Of a DNA stretch of 64,000 nt, positions 1 to 13,500 are shown in pieces. Within the stretch, counting starts at the first letter, position 1; each line of letters starts with the position of its first letter. The notes beneath the pieces were generated by a model. That model had not been told where the DNA came from, did no database searches, and saw nothing but the letters and a program-made list of their open reading frames with translations. The position numbers were made by a program, and so were the translations under genes. The stretch is from Holothuria scabra (taxonomy: Eukaryota; Echinodermata; Holothuroidea; Aspidochirotida; Holothuriidae): the NCBI GenBank assembly GCA_037179385.1, contig CM074195.1:5016438-5080437 (forward strand). The letters run 5' to 3'.

Positions 1-429
1 CATCATAATGAGCCGATATAAAACAAGAAATTAGTCCATCTTTACCTTCCTTCACCGCCCTTTGGGCACCGCAGTTGCGCGTAGGGTCCCATTAATATAC
101 GTAAGTTGACGCAACAACAATAACAACAATGGAATACACAGACAAGACTGATAGGGAGTCCTGCATGCCCTCCTGGTTCGACCGCTGGGTTCTGCATTAG
201 CTTCCAGACAAACAGATAACAACAAATAAACAAAGCAGATGAAATAGAATATTGTGCTGGAGAAAGGCGAACAGGGTCAGCTAGAGGTATGATGAGCAGC
301 ATCAGTCGTTGGGCAAAATTACATTTTTGGGGTCAACTTCGCTCTTAACTCTCTGATCACTTTGCAGTTTGCGAACATATTTTGAAGTGAGCATTTTATT
401 GCAAACGACAAAAGAAGACAGCGACTCGT
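1..429. other. Window edge, no gene recognised
   Basis: AT-rich non-coding sequence. It may be the far, diverged part of the hAT-like repeat that follows, but I could not align it to the other copy. Open frames here are short and show no recognisable domain. Confidence 0.4.
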
Positions 430-1127
430 TGGATTCTTCGTATAAGTCTGGAAAATGCTAATTCCGGCCATCTGAGGGGTGCGAGATTTTTCGAAATTTT
501 CTCTACGCTCCGCGCCAACCAATGATGGCGCTCCGCTTAGATAATCTTTATGATAAAATAACGTTTTGTGGCCAAGAAAAAGTACAAACCCTATACTGAT
601 CAATGCTCTTATATTTTGACTCCTAAAAGTGTGCAAATTTAATGACAAGTTTTATTTTGTAAGGTAGCATAAAAGGCATAAGAATGCATGTAAAGACACA
701 AAAGTTTCACTTTTGTCCTCATGAACCACCACGATTCAACTTTTAACACGGTTCCTGTCAAGTTCGAAAATCTTGCACCATTTTGCATCTAGGCTCCCCA
801 AAAACGTCAAAAAATTTCCGGACACCTCTCCCCTTAGACAATACTGCATGCCCCCTCCCCCCTTCAGAGAAACCCTGCATACGCCACTGCGTTAGTAAAT
901 ACAAATAAACCAGATATTGTTGACCAAACTAATCAACTTTGTTATTTCCGATTGCACTGTGTTATACTTTAAGATTAAAATGCAGCCTATATTACAAAAT
1001 GACATGGTAATGTTGTTATACTTGTAAATTTGCATATTTTATATGAAATACATACACAGTGACCGGGAAAAGTTTCGGGGAAATTTCATACCTTTGCCCC
1101 TCTGGTAAAATCCTAGCTACGTCACTG
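430..1127 (-). mobile_element. Truncated hAT-like repeat, inverted relative to the copy at 22066
   Basis: Read on the minus strand, this segment starts at 1127 with a degenerate CAGTGACGTAGCTAGGA terminus and follows the first ~650 bases of the element at 22066-23817. Shared landmarks include the internal CAGTGGC..TGCAGG segment and the GGAGCGCCA core module (503-540 here). Similarity fades below about 470. No second terminus or 8-bp target duplication was found, so the copy is truncated or extends out of recognisable range. Confidence 0.7.
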
Positions 1128-2131
1128 AAATTCTTTAATTTTTATGTTGAAGAGACAAAAATGTGTCCTCTCCATTTCGATTATCGTCGCATGAAACTGG
1201 GCGAGCGCCTGCTTGCAACTACTTGCAAAGCTTTCTACATTTTGCAACGCGTCTGAACTATATTGCAATGAGTTGCGACGCATCGTGTTGCATAGTGTGG
1301 ACGGGGCTTGACTGCCGTTGTACGCATAGTTTTTTATTGAGATATGTTCAACATGGTACGATTTAATCAACTTAAAATGTGGAAACCTCAGTTTGTGGGT
1401 TGTAGTCAATTTTATGGGGTGCAATCTCATTTCATTTACCTGTTTCTTACATCATTTGTAGAGTTCATATTAATTACAATTAGAGCGCCAGCGGAAATTA
1501 ATAAAAGAATGTAACGTGGTTTAACAAGAACGTGACGTGGAGGAAGAAAATATTCTCTCTCGATTTTGACGGTTTCTGCTCACTAGAAAATTCTCATATA
1601 TGTGACCAATGCAATTATCACCGGACCCTCAAACACTTTGGTTCATTGACGCAACCCTCCGTCACGCTATTGACCCAAAATTTAATAGACTAACGCACGT
1701 TTATTGTAGAAAATTTAGCTCACAGCACCTTTTAGGTGTCGTTAGAGGACCATTTTGCGAAATTTGACAAACCTCTTCGTGACAACTCGGACAAAAAGGT
1801 CCCACATTTGACTCATCAGTGCCCCGGGTCAGAGGGTGCGCCTTACAATTTTCAAACTTGGGCATTACATTGACAAGTCTACTTCCGTACAATAAAAGAA
1901 AAATAAACACGAACAAGCTTCCTACTCTCCGAGAAATATCTAGACGAAAACTTACACAATCAATCGTATTAAATCGATGAAAAATTTTCGATCCTGGTTT
2001 TTTTCACCCTACACTGCTTCTTCAAAGACTCTTAAATGAGTAAGAACCCTCAGGTACAAACTTCGTGACGTATTCTGCCCCTAGTCAGAGAGCAATAGTT
2101 TATTATTATTTTATGCCGCTATTTAGACCTA
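1128..2131. other. Intergenic sequence
   Basis: AT-rich sequence with no supported gene, RNA or complete transposon seen. Open frames are short and frequently interrupted. Confidence 0.5.
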
Positions 2132-3478
2132 CACTGTTAAAAAATTTCTCTGTAAATTTACATAATTTTTATGGCAAATTTTTTTCCAACCAAATAATGT
2201 TTTTTTACAGCCAGACTGTAATCATGAAAAAACATTAAGGGTTTGTTTTTTCTTTACAGTTTTTGCATGTAAATTAGTTTACAAAAGTCTACTGTAAATC
2301 GAATTACAGAATTGTTCTGTTTTGTTTACCTTAATTTTATGTGAATTTACAGCCTACTGTTTTCATTCCCGACGTTTTAATATTTATTATAATATCGCTT
2401 TTTTACCTTTCATATGTTATTACGTAACATACACTTCACCATTACGTAGATCAGGTATTTGCTTATCAACGTAATGTGTCGTTACGAAGATTTTTTCAAT
2501 CAAAACATATTGAGAATAGTTTGTTGTCATATTGTTGTCAAGTAGACTGCTATCTCTAGGAACTTTGTAATTGGAAAGTCACATTTTTTGTACAATATAA
2601 TAATTGTTTTTAAAATAAATATGACAAAGAATGCAAATACATTGGTTGCAAACATTTCCAGACAAGGTAAACAATAAGTTTATCACTTCCTGATTAAAAA
2701 ACGCCAAAGAAGATATTATTCAAAGCAACAGCAATCCTTTTGTTAGGAAAATGCCTACAAAATAAGCTCCACCCATTTATGCAAAATGAGATTTACGTCA
2801 TAAAGTGGTAAATTTACAGACTCTTTCAAGTAAATTTGTGAAACGTTTTTAATTTGCTCCGATCAAGTGCATGAGCGCCTGTGGCGATGAGTTGACATCA
2901 GTATACCAATTGTCAGTGCTCTGAAATTAGGGCCTTACAATTTCTTTTTACTTAAAAATGTGTGACAAAACACCAGTTGTATGATATTTATAACTAAGAA
3001 CGTAATAACTAAGTATGCTTTTATAATAAATGTAAGTTAATTTTCAAATAGGGCCATAAATTTGCCAAAAATGTTTTTTTTTTTTAAACTGAAACTTCGC
3101 AGAACGATGCATGTTATATATTGAAAATTTTCTGGCTATTTCTTATTTGTTTGTTTGGGCTTATTTTTGTTTCTTTTTCAGCTTAAAAACAAAATGAATG
3201 TTCGTTAAATGACAGTATATTTATGTGAAATCAGAAAAATACAAAATACTGTTAAAATTTCTGTAAATTTACAGAAAAAGTTTTACAAAGCAGTAAAATT
3301 TGGTTAAAAAAGCAGACAGAAATGGTTTTTCAAATAAACAGAAAATACATGTTAAACAACCTTTTTTATTGTAGCAATACAAAGTGTCTGTAAAGATACA
3401 GAAAATCTCTATTTAAGTAAAATACAAAAAGTTTAAGTTAAAAAAAATCTGTAAATTTACAGAAATTTTTAACAGTGT
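2132..3478. mobile_element. Non-autonomous TIR transposon with CACTGTTAAAAA ends, 1.35 kb
   Basis: The left end reads CACTGTTAAAAAATTTCT and the right end is its imperfect inverse, closing AAATTTTTAACAGTG. Both ends continue into CTGTAAATTTACA. A TA dinucleotide flanks each side (2130-2131 and 3479-3480), consistent with a 2-bp target duplication. The self-complementary motif CTGTAAATTTACAG recurs internally near 3260. There is no transposase frame. The CAC-start termini would fit the CACTA/EnSpm group and the TA flank would fit Tc1/mariner, so the superfamily is left open. Confidence 0.7.
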
Positions 3479-3480
3479 AT

Positions 3481-4553
3481 GAGCACGGAGGTAATAAAGG
3501 TTCCTAAATTGAATACTCCTGAGATGCGGTTTAAATGGTTACAGAAAAACTTACATGTGTCACTCTTAATTGCGAAGTAACATCATTAATAGATGATCTA
3601 TATTCATTATCAATAGCAAGAGAGATCTTGCCAAATGATCCATACCGGGCCAGCAACAATACTTCCGTAGCCATATTTGTCGCATACTCTTAGCGCAACA
3701 TTTACTAGACCTAAACAAGTCCTTTGAAATTGATTACTTATAAGTATCCCCCAAACCCCAATTCAAACATAGTCCCCATCATATGCTTTCTCCCCTCAGT
3801 GGACAGGAAGATATGCATCAGCTAGCACAACATTTTTTTTAATTCCTTTGTTTATGTAACTTTCAGGTGACTTCAAGCTGCATTTGGCAATTGATAATGG
3901 TCAATGGCCCAGTACTCCAATGGCCCCTACCAAATGCCCTATTTCAAGGGTATGCAGTTAACGGAATTTAAAGCAACTGCCTTCGTTTTATATTTTTCGT
4001 CGTTGATCATTAACAAAAAGACCAAAGAATTTATTTTTTCACATCCCTTTCCGACCAGAAAGCTAATTCCATTTTACACTTATATGAAGGAGCTTTGGAC
4101 AATTTCGCCAAGTCACTTTAATTATAGGCTTGTAAATATGTTTATAAATTATTCCCAAAGTCACTAGGGGGATCACGCTCAACGCTCTTCATTAACCGTC
4201 ATTATAGTTCACCCTTTTTGACAGAATTCTTTTCATCAAGCTACATCAACATGGCCAAATCGAAAAGCGATATGTCAGCGCATGATTCAAACATAAGCAG
4301 ATCCGCAGCTTTACAAAGTGTTGAAAAATAGTTCTGGACTCGCCATGTTGAGGAAGATATAAACTTCATCGGTAAGTCTGATTTAAGAAGTAAAACGTTT
4401 TTTTTTTTTCCAAATTCCGCAGCTGGAGGGGAATTCTGAGGGCATGGCATCCTATGCGTTGTTCTGCATTATAACATAATGATGTCAGCGCACAATGTTG
4501 TGACATTTAGTTATCGTAACATTCTACCTTGTATACAGAACAGAATTTCTTAC
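3481..4553. other. Downstream flank or intron of the giant minus-strand gene
   Basis: The splice donor at 4554/4553 on the minus strand means this stretch should begin as an intron of the gene at 4554-17160. I could not identify the next exon here. A plus-strand frame at 3904-4167 has no recognisable features. Confidence 0.45.
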
Positions 4554-7500
4554 CTTTTACAAATGGCACCTCCCATTCAACCTGGGCCATGTTTACGTCC
4601 AGCCGTGAGCGGTTCAAAAACTTCGACATTTTTTCTATCCACTGAAACAATGTCATGTTTCCCTTCAAGCCCATTAACTTTTCCATCTTTTCTACAACTT
4701 CTTTAAGCTTCTCCGATGGGAAAATGTGTTGGGATAGAAGGTCTTCTGTTTCTAAAAGCGTTTTTATAAATTTCGCTTCTTCTCGCAATCGTTTCGACTC
4801 AAGGGAATCTCTTATCAAAGTGCCGAGAGAGGTATTCACAGACTCTTCATCTACTTTCTCCTCTTCAAAAAAATCAGTGAAAAAGTTTTGCATATAATTC
4901 CTCTCCTTCGACCCAGCTGTAACTTTGTTACTAATTTGCTTGTTCGTAGATACATTAAATTTCCGATCTTCCGCTGACGTATTGGTAAACCCCGTTAACG
5001 AAGCTTCTTCATACGTTGTAAAAATATCGAGAAGTTGCAACCAATTGTACAGTTCAGTAAATTTGGCCAACGAAATATTAGAACCAACTAAAATATCAAG
5101 GAGAAGTCGATTTCCTCCACTTGCCGATATTTTCAACAACAAATGAAATATATCAAACGTGGTGTTCACTCCGTGTTCTATATCATCTACCAAGTTTTTA
5201 AGTTGGTGAATATCTGATGAAAAAGTCTCATTTCGTGAATTTTTCACCATGTCGGCAAACATTTCCTTCAGAAAGCTAATTGTAATGCTCCAGTCGGGAC
5301 CATACTTTACAATTTCCTGCAATTTGTCTTTCAAATAATCTTCCTCTTTTGCGAGAATTATTATCTTGTTTAAAAATTTTGTTACTATGATCTTATTTAG
5401 TCTTTGCCCTTCAATATAATCTTCCAAAGATTGTAGCCATCCAAACAGTTTAGCAACTTGGTGAACCGAAATGTTAAAATCACTCAACATATAAAGTAAA
5501 CGTCTATTTTCGTCACTTTCAGTCACATCTTTCAGGAAGTCTACAACATGAAAAGTATCAACTTCATTTTGCTTTTGTTCAAAAATCCAATTTTGAATTT
5601 TATTGAATTCCTCGTGAACAGTTGCTAAATATGTATCATTACGAGGTAAGGTACTTGTAATATATTTTAGCGTTTCATTTGCCCTCAGTCTGCTCAAAGA
5701 CTCACTCAATCGCTGGCCTTCAAATGGTTCCAACAGACGTATCCAATGGAACAGTTCGGTAACTTTGTACAACGACATATTGGAGTCAACTAAAGATTCC
5801 AGCAAATGCCGATTTTTGTCGTTTTCAGGTGCTCCTGATAACAAATCCATTGCGTAACGGATGACATGCCTTATATTAGTTCTGTTTGTTTTGTAACCGC
5901 CTGAGAGATATATATTTTGTACTTTGTTGACTTCAATACTCTCAAACGTCTGTTTAATGAAATCAATTAGAGCGATAATTTGTTGGACGTGTTTTGAACC
6001 TACATGTGTTCTCAACATCTTTGGAGAAACATATCTTCCTGTCTCATTGCCAACTAATACGGATTTTTCTTTCTCTAATGCTATGAAATTCTTTAAATTA
6101 GTTTTCAGCTCTAGTAGATCATGGACCACTTTCCTTAACTCCTGAATATTTTCCGAAATGTTCCTAAACATCTTTTTAGCTCGAACCTCGTTTTCCTTTA
6201 CTTCGTTTATCAGGTTTCTTTCGTCTTTTATATGTTTCTCTAAGATTTTCTCCAAAGATGAAGGCATGTTCTTTCGGTCTTGAACTTCCAAACTACTCGG
6301 TACACTGGTAACTGGCGATTCTATCCATTGAGATGTTACAATCGATGTTAAAACACTGGTACTTGAAGTTCCGTTTATCACTGGCAATTCTGTCGTGGGA
6401 ACATATGTTGTACTCCATTGAGGATTGGAAAGTGGTTTACCTGATTCTTCTTCCACATCAACATATTTCGACGTTTCCAGTGCATAGCCGGGCACTGGTG
6501 TAGTCATCTGTTTTAGACCTAATTCAGTTTCTTTCAACTCTTTTGTGACGTTCGGAGAAATACGTTTCTCCTGGCTAGTTGGAGCTCGCATAGTGGTGGT
6601 ATGTTTTCCAGTCGACAATGGAATAAAACCCTGTTGCTTTGTTTGTGGGATTCTTTCAATAGAACTTCCTTTTGCCAAAGTTGTAGTAGTATGTTGTAAT
6701 CTTCTTGGTATCGCATATGGTGCTGTCGAGCTCAAGGCAGTATTTACCATTATTGAAGGGATTGTTGCATGTGATAGTGGCGTATTTAGTGATGGTTCAG
6801 CAATCTCTGTCTTCCTCTCATTGAAAGATTTCGTCAACATTTCAGTGGTCATTTCGGGAGGTTCCGAGTAACCAAACATGTTTCCCGGTGTAGAACTGTA
6901 AAATTCCTTATGAGGGGTAGGAGAAGTTGACTCTAGAATTATAACTCCTTCTGTAACTGGGCCTTTAGGCTCGCTCAAGTGCTGTTGCATTTGAATGACA
7001 TCATTGAGAAAGTGTCCCATTTCAATCATCTCAGAGGGTACATTAGATTGAAGATTTGCAATCAAGTAAGCTGCTCCTTCTACTTCAGCTTTAGGAACAG
7101 TTTTGTTGAACTGTTTCGTCATATTCATAATTTCAGCTATTAAACGTTTATATGGGGCAGTTGGCGTCACATTTAGAACTCTTGATTGCTTTTCAGTGGT
7201 TGATGATTCAATAAATTTACTTTCCAAAAGTGTACTTTCTTCAGCATTTCCTTCTCCTTCCAAGGTTTGCCATGATGCGGCAGGGTATGAAGCTATCGTC
7301 AAAGGTTTCTGCGTTTCTCTCACTCTTTCGGTGGTAGTTCCAAATAGCTCTCCATAGTTAATTTCGATGGTCTGGGTAGGGTGGTAAATGGCATGTGGAG
7401 ACCATGCTTTCTGCGATAGAACAAAACTAGGGGAAGTTTCAGAAGCTATTGTCATTCCTTGCTCCCTCGCTCCCGTTGAAGTTGGCGTATTTTTCTCAAA

Positions 7501-10500
7501 CCCTTCCGTATTTAAGATCTTAATGCCTTGTACAGGACTTGAGGTTCCAATATTCCACTCTGAAGACGTCTCAGGAATCGTTACATACTGCTCCATTAGC
7601 AATCGATAAATATCATTTAAAAGGTTCATTATTTCACCTTTAGAAAAATTTGCTTGGAGAACTGATTGGAGGTTTGAAATAAGAATCTCTACGGCATTAT
7701 CCCTTTCCAGAGCAGTTTCATTGTTAATGAGTTGTCTCGTAACATTCATAATTTCCAATAGTTTGCGCTGATCAGAGACGGTAGGGGTAAGAGGTATTCT
7801 ATTTTGTGTTTGTTCTTCCTTCGTTGGCGTTTTAGTCAAATATTTTCTCCAGAAAGTGCTCTCTTCACTAGAAATGCCTACTAGGGGAACGTGTGACAAT
7901 TCCGTACTTTCCGGCGGTAATGTCACCCACGCCAATTGTATTTCTTTTGCTCTTTCAGTCGTCGTTCCAAAGCCTTCGCTGCCGTTGAACATATTTTTCT
8001 GCGTAGAACGGTTAGTTGAATAACCCAAAGATGCCGTCTGCGATGTTGAAAAATTGGAAAAAATCTCGAAAAAAGGTTTTGGAGTAATTTCGAAGGCTTC
8101 CGTCTTGGCAGTAACATTTATTTGCAATGGGCCATACGTAAGAGTGTTACCCTTTGAAGGTATGGTCTCAGAGGTTGTTACCTGCGGTTCCACAGGTTTT
8201 GTAGAAGAAAACTCCTCTTGAATTCGAACAAAATCTTTCAGGACGTTCTCCATGTTACTAGTAGGAATAAGGGTCAGGATTGATCTGAGACCTGAAACCA
8301 CGATCCCCACTGCTCTATCCAACTCACGATCGTAGGCAGTTCCATTCAACTGTCCTGTGGCATTCGCAATTTCAGACAGTATAAACTGGTAAGAAACAGC
8401 CGGTGTTAGTGGTTTATTTTCTGTTTGCTCTTCCACTGTTGTTGCCTGAATTAAGCCACTAATCCAAGGTTTACCTGCTCGTGTTGGTTCTTGCAAAAGG
8501 GTTCGAGAAGTCATTTCAAGTTTGGCACTTGCCGTCGCCGTCGTCTTCGCCGACACATGTATTTCTTGTGACGTTTTCGGGGTCATTGCGATGGCTTTCT
8601 GAGTAGGACTAAACAATGAATACGTACTTGATGCTATTTGCGATACGGGCTGATTCATATATTTTTCAGCGAGATTGGTCGTCTTTCCCGTTTCACGTTC
8701 TACAAACGTTTCGGTCGTCATAGGAACTGTTGTCATTTTGCCAGTTATGTTCCTCATGGTTCTTCCGTACGTTTTACGATTCAACTGTGTTGACGGAGAG
8801 GGCGTAGTTATCTCTGTCTTTAATGATTTTCCAGTTGTTACTCCTTCTTGCATGTGAACAAGATCCTTTAAGAGACTTTCCATTGTGGGATCAGAAAAAT
8901 TTGGAAACGAATTAAGATCTGAAATCAGTATTTGTACAGCTTGGTCCCATACAAGATTTCGGTCAGTCTGATTGAGCTGTCTTGCCATATTTATAATTTC
9001 AGATAGTATACTCTGATAAGAAACGGTAGGTGCCCGAGTAGAATTTTTTAATATTTCTTCCCTCGATTGCCATTTGGTCAAGTTTTTCTTCCAGAACAAA
9101 TCTTTCTCTCTAGGAATTCCTGTTAAGGGGACGAGTGACAATGTTGTACTTTCCACCGGTATTGTCGTCCTTGCCGATTGGATTTTTTCTGCTGTTTCCA
9201 TTGTCGTTCCTAAGCCTTCACCGGCGTTGATCATATTTGTCCGCAAAGAACGGTTTGTTGAATAACCCAAAGATGCCGTCTGCGATGTTGAAAAATTGGA
9301 ATAAATCTCAGAAAAAGGTTTTGGAGTAATTTCGAAGGCTTCCTTCTTGCCAGTAACATTTATTTGCAATGGGCCATACGTAAGAGTGTTACCCTTTGAA
9401 GGTATGGTCTCAGAGGTTGTTACCTGCGGTTCCACAGGTTTTGTAGAAGAAAACTCCTCTTGAATTCGAACAAAATCTTTCAGGACGTTCTCCATGTTAC
9501 TAGTTGTAATAAGGGTCAGGATTGATCTGAGACCTGAAACCAGGATCCCCACTGCTCTATCCAAATCACGATCGTAGGCAGTTCCATTCAACTGTCCTGT
9601 GGCATTCGCAATTTCAGACAGTATAAACTGGTAAAAAACAGCCGGTGTTAGTGGTTTATTTCCTATTTGTTCTTCCATTGTTGTTGCCTGAATTAAGCCA
9701 CTAATCCAAGGTTTACCCCCTGGTGTTGGTTCCCGCGAAAGGTTTCGAGAAGTCATTTCAAGTTTGGTTCTTGCCGTTGCCGTCGTCTTCGCCGACACAT
9801 GCATGTCTTGTGGCCTTTTCGGGGTCATTGCGATGGTTTTCTGGGTGGGGCCGAACGATGAATATGTAGGTGATATTGTATATGATACGGGCTGATTCAT
9901 AGATTTTTCAGCGAGATGGGTTATCTTTCCGGTTTCATGTTCCACAAACGTTTCAGTCGTCATTCCAACAGCTGTCGTTTTGCCAGTCATGTTGCTCATG
10001 GCACTTCCATAGGTTTCATGATTCAACTCCGTTGACACCGAGGGTGTTGTGACTTCTGGCTTTAATAATAATTTTTGAGTTGTTACCTCTTTTTGCATGT
10101 GAACAAGATCCTTTAAGAGGCTTTCAATTGTGACATCAGCAATATTTTCAAACGTTTCCAGGTCTGAAATCAGGATCTGTACAGCTTTGTCCCACACAAG
10201 ATTTCGTTCAGTCTGATTAAACTGTCTTGCAATTCTTCTAACTTCAGATAGTATACGCTGATAAGAAACGGTAGGTATCCGAGTTGTACTTCGGTCTCGT
10301 TCTTCCAAAATTGATGCCTTAATCAGGTATTTTTTCGTAGTTTCTTTCAGTACTGGCGTTGATGTCAACTGCACTTCTTCTGCTTTTTCTGTAGAAGTTT
10401 CAAAGCCTTCGCCAACGCTAATCACATTTGTTTCCCTAGGACGGTAAACTGAATAACTCGGAGAAGTTATCCGTGGTGATGACAAATTGTAATAAATCTC

Positions 10501-13500
10501 AGAAAATGTTTTTGAAGTCATTCCGAAGGCTTCCATTTCCTCACTGGCATTTCTTGGCCCTGGCGCATTCCTTAGCGTGGTCAGATTTGAGGATAACATT
10601 TTGGATGTTGAAACGAGCGATTTAACTGGTTTTCTAGTTGTAAACTCCTCCTGTATTTCAATGAAGTCCTTTAAGACTCTTTCCATTTTACAAGCAGGAA
10701 GAGTCGGAACAGATTTTAGACCTGAAATCAAATTCCGAATTGCATTTTCCAACTCAAGGTCATGCCCAACTTCATTGATTTTTCCTGCTGCATTTATTAA
10801 TTCAGCCAGTTTACCTTGGTAAGAGGTAGTCGTTGTTTCCGGTATATTTCCTGCATGTTTTTCACTGACAGTTGCTCCCGTCAAGTTACTCTCCCAGGGT
10901 TTACCTTCCCCAGTGAGTTCCTGTGAAAGAGTTTGAAAAGATACATCGAGGTTGGTTCTTGACGTCGACATGGTCAACCCTGGAAGAGGCATGTCTTGGG
11001 GCATCTGAGAGGTCGTTTCGGTGGCCATAATCGTTTCAGAAATCATTCCACCAGCGCCAGATTCACTGGTCATATTGCCCATCCTACCAGCATATATTTC
11101 AGTACTGAACAATGTAGACTGCAAGGCTGTCGTTATGTCTTGCTTTACGGGTTTTTCACTCCCCAACTCCTCTTTCATTTGAACAAGATGTTGCAGGAAG
11201 AGGCTTTCCATTTTACCTTCTGTTAGATTTGGAAATGACTGAAGCATTGAAGTGTAGTGATCTATTAACCTGTTCAACTCAAAAACAGGCTGAGATATGT
11301 TGAACTGTCCCATTATATTCATAACGTCAGATACTATTTGCTCGTTAGAGACGTTAGATGAAAGGGCCGTATTGTAATAATTTGCTTCCTCTGCAATATC
11401 TTGAGAAGATGTAACTGGAAACGTAATTTCCTTCTGTGTTGACAGCGACGGAACAAGGACATCTGCCGTTTCTGATTTCATTTCAACAAAGTCCTTTTCC
11501 ATGTTATCGAATTCATGAAGAAGTTTCGGAATATAATTATCAAGGGGTTTCGGAAGCACTTCCAGACTTGTCCAGTTCATGAAGTTGCTAAAGTCAATGC
11601 TGTGTTTTTTGTTTTTCATCTGATAAAAGATACTGATCACCTTTGATAATAAACTTTGCTTTTCCAATTTAACAGTTGCATTGTAGAACATTGTAACCGG
11701 AGTAGTGGCATTTAGTGGCATTGATTCCATTACGGTCATCTCCTCCACAATGCCAACAAGCTTATTCAAGAGCTTCACCGCTTCATTAGGAAGATGTGGA
11801 AACAATGCAACAATTAGTGTTAAGTCCTCAAAAGTGTTTTGGAAGTCGATGTCTTTGAAAATAGATTTGCTTACTTGACTCGAAATATTCATCAATCTAG
11901 ACAGTATATGTTCGTTTTCGGCAACAGTTGAACCGTGGAACACTGTTTTAGGCATTGCCACCTTTTCTTTCGGTGATTGTGCCTCGGTTAATTCATTCAC
12001 AATGCCAACGACTTTATTGGTAAGTTGTGCTAAGTTTTGATGGCGAAACTTCGGAAATGCCTCAAAAGTTGACGACAAGTTCCTCAAAACCTCTTCAAAA
12101 ATGGCATACACAGTTTTATTAACAGTTTGGACAATATTCAAGACCTCATAGATTGCACGTTGGTTTTCACTAGTAGTGGTATTTTCTGGCACTATCGTGG
12201 ACTCAATTTGTGTATTCACTGAGGAATCGACCAATTTTAAGTTTCCGACTAACTTCAGAAACGATGGCATTGCATTATCCTCGTTCATTTCTTTTCCTGT
12301 TTCAGTGAGATTATTCAAGATGGCAAATTCCAGAATCCGTTTGGTGAATCCTGAGACAAAATCATATCGAATAATTGTTTTTGCAATTTCACTAAAATTG
12401 GACAGAATTTCTGTCTCTTCAAGAAAAAGTTTTTCAGATTCTTCCTGAAAAACATCCGTATAAGAGGAACCTGAAGTTGTAAATGGATTCATTGTTGAGG
12501 GTGACGGTAATAAATTAACACTGACAGCATCTGACAATTTGGTGTCTGCTACAAGGGAATCTACATCGCCAACCATCATTGTCTGTGTAACACCTTGAAT
12601 CGTCGCATCGCCCTTTGAAGAAAGTGTTCCCGCCATCATCACCTCTTTTTTAAATTCTTCCAGTTCAATCAACATTTTGTTTATTCGAACAAGTTCATCA
12701 ACGATGTTATCTATTTGTAGATCACGAATTTTAATTAATTCCAGATCTGAAATAAGGTTCTCAACTCTTTCTTTCAAGTTAACATCATGCTTTGTTTTGT
12801 TAATTTTCATTAAGAAATTAACAACTCCATTTTGTGTAGATTCACTGGCTGTAAAATTTACGCCCTCTGATATATTTTGAAGCTTCCCGGCTGCAGTCCA
12901 TCCATTCTCGGTAAGCAGGAAATAAACAATGTTTAAAGTTTCTTTTCCTTTCATTAACGGCAACAAACTATATTGTTCATTAATATCTTTTCTTGTTTCA
13001 TTGATCCTTTTCAAATTTGCAATTGTAAAGATAGCTTTGGATACCTCTGACTCAGGAGAGGGAAGAATAATTTTTTGGGCAAAGTCTACCATAGCGGAAA
13101 TGTCTGAAAGTCTGGTTGAAATTTCCCCTGAGTCTTCATCATACGCTTCATCATCCACCACAGCAGACTTTTCTACGTTTTTAGTCCACTGTTGGTGTGA
13201 CATAAGCACGGAATCAACAAGTTTTAACGTATTGTTTAACTCCAAAAACAGTGACGACGGATACCCTCCTTCTTCCATTCCCTCTTTTGTTTCGGCAATG
13301 CTATTCAAAACAGCCAACACCCAAATACCTTTTGCTATCTCTGATTGAGTGTCAGGGGGAATCATTTCTTCTGCCATTTTTCTTAAGTGGGCTAAAACTA
13401 CTACCTCATCACGAAGTCCCTCCGATTTGTTATACGATAGATTTAAAGCTTTGTTATAGTAGCCCGTAGAAGAAGCCAGCTTCGAAAGGGACAAGGACCC

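Noticed and set aside
3904..4167. 87-codon plus-strand frame beside the giant gene
   Set aside because: No recognisable motif, no splice or promoter support, and AT-rich composition like the flank.
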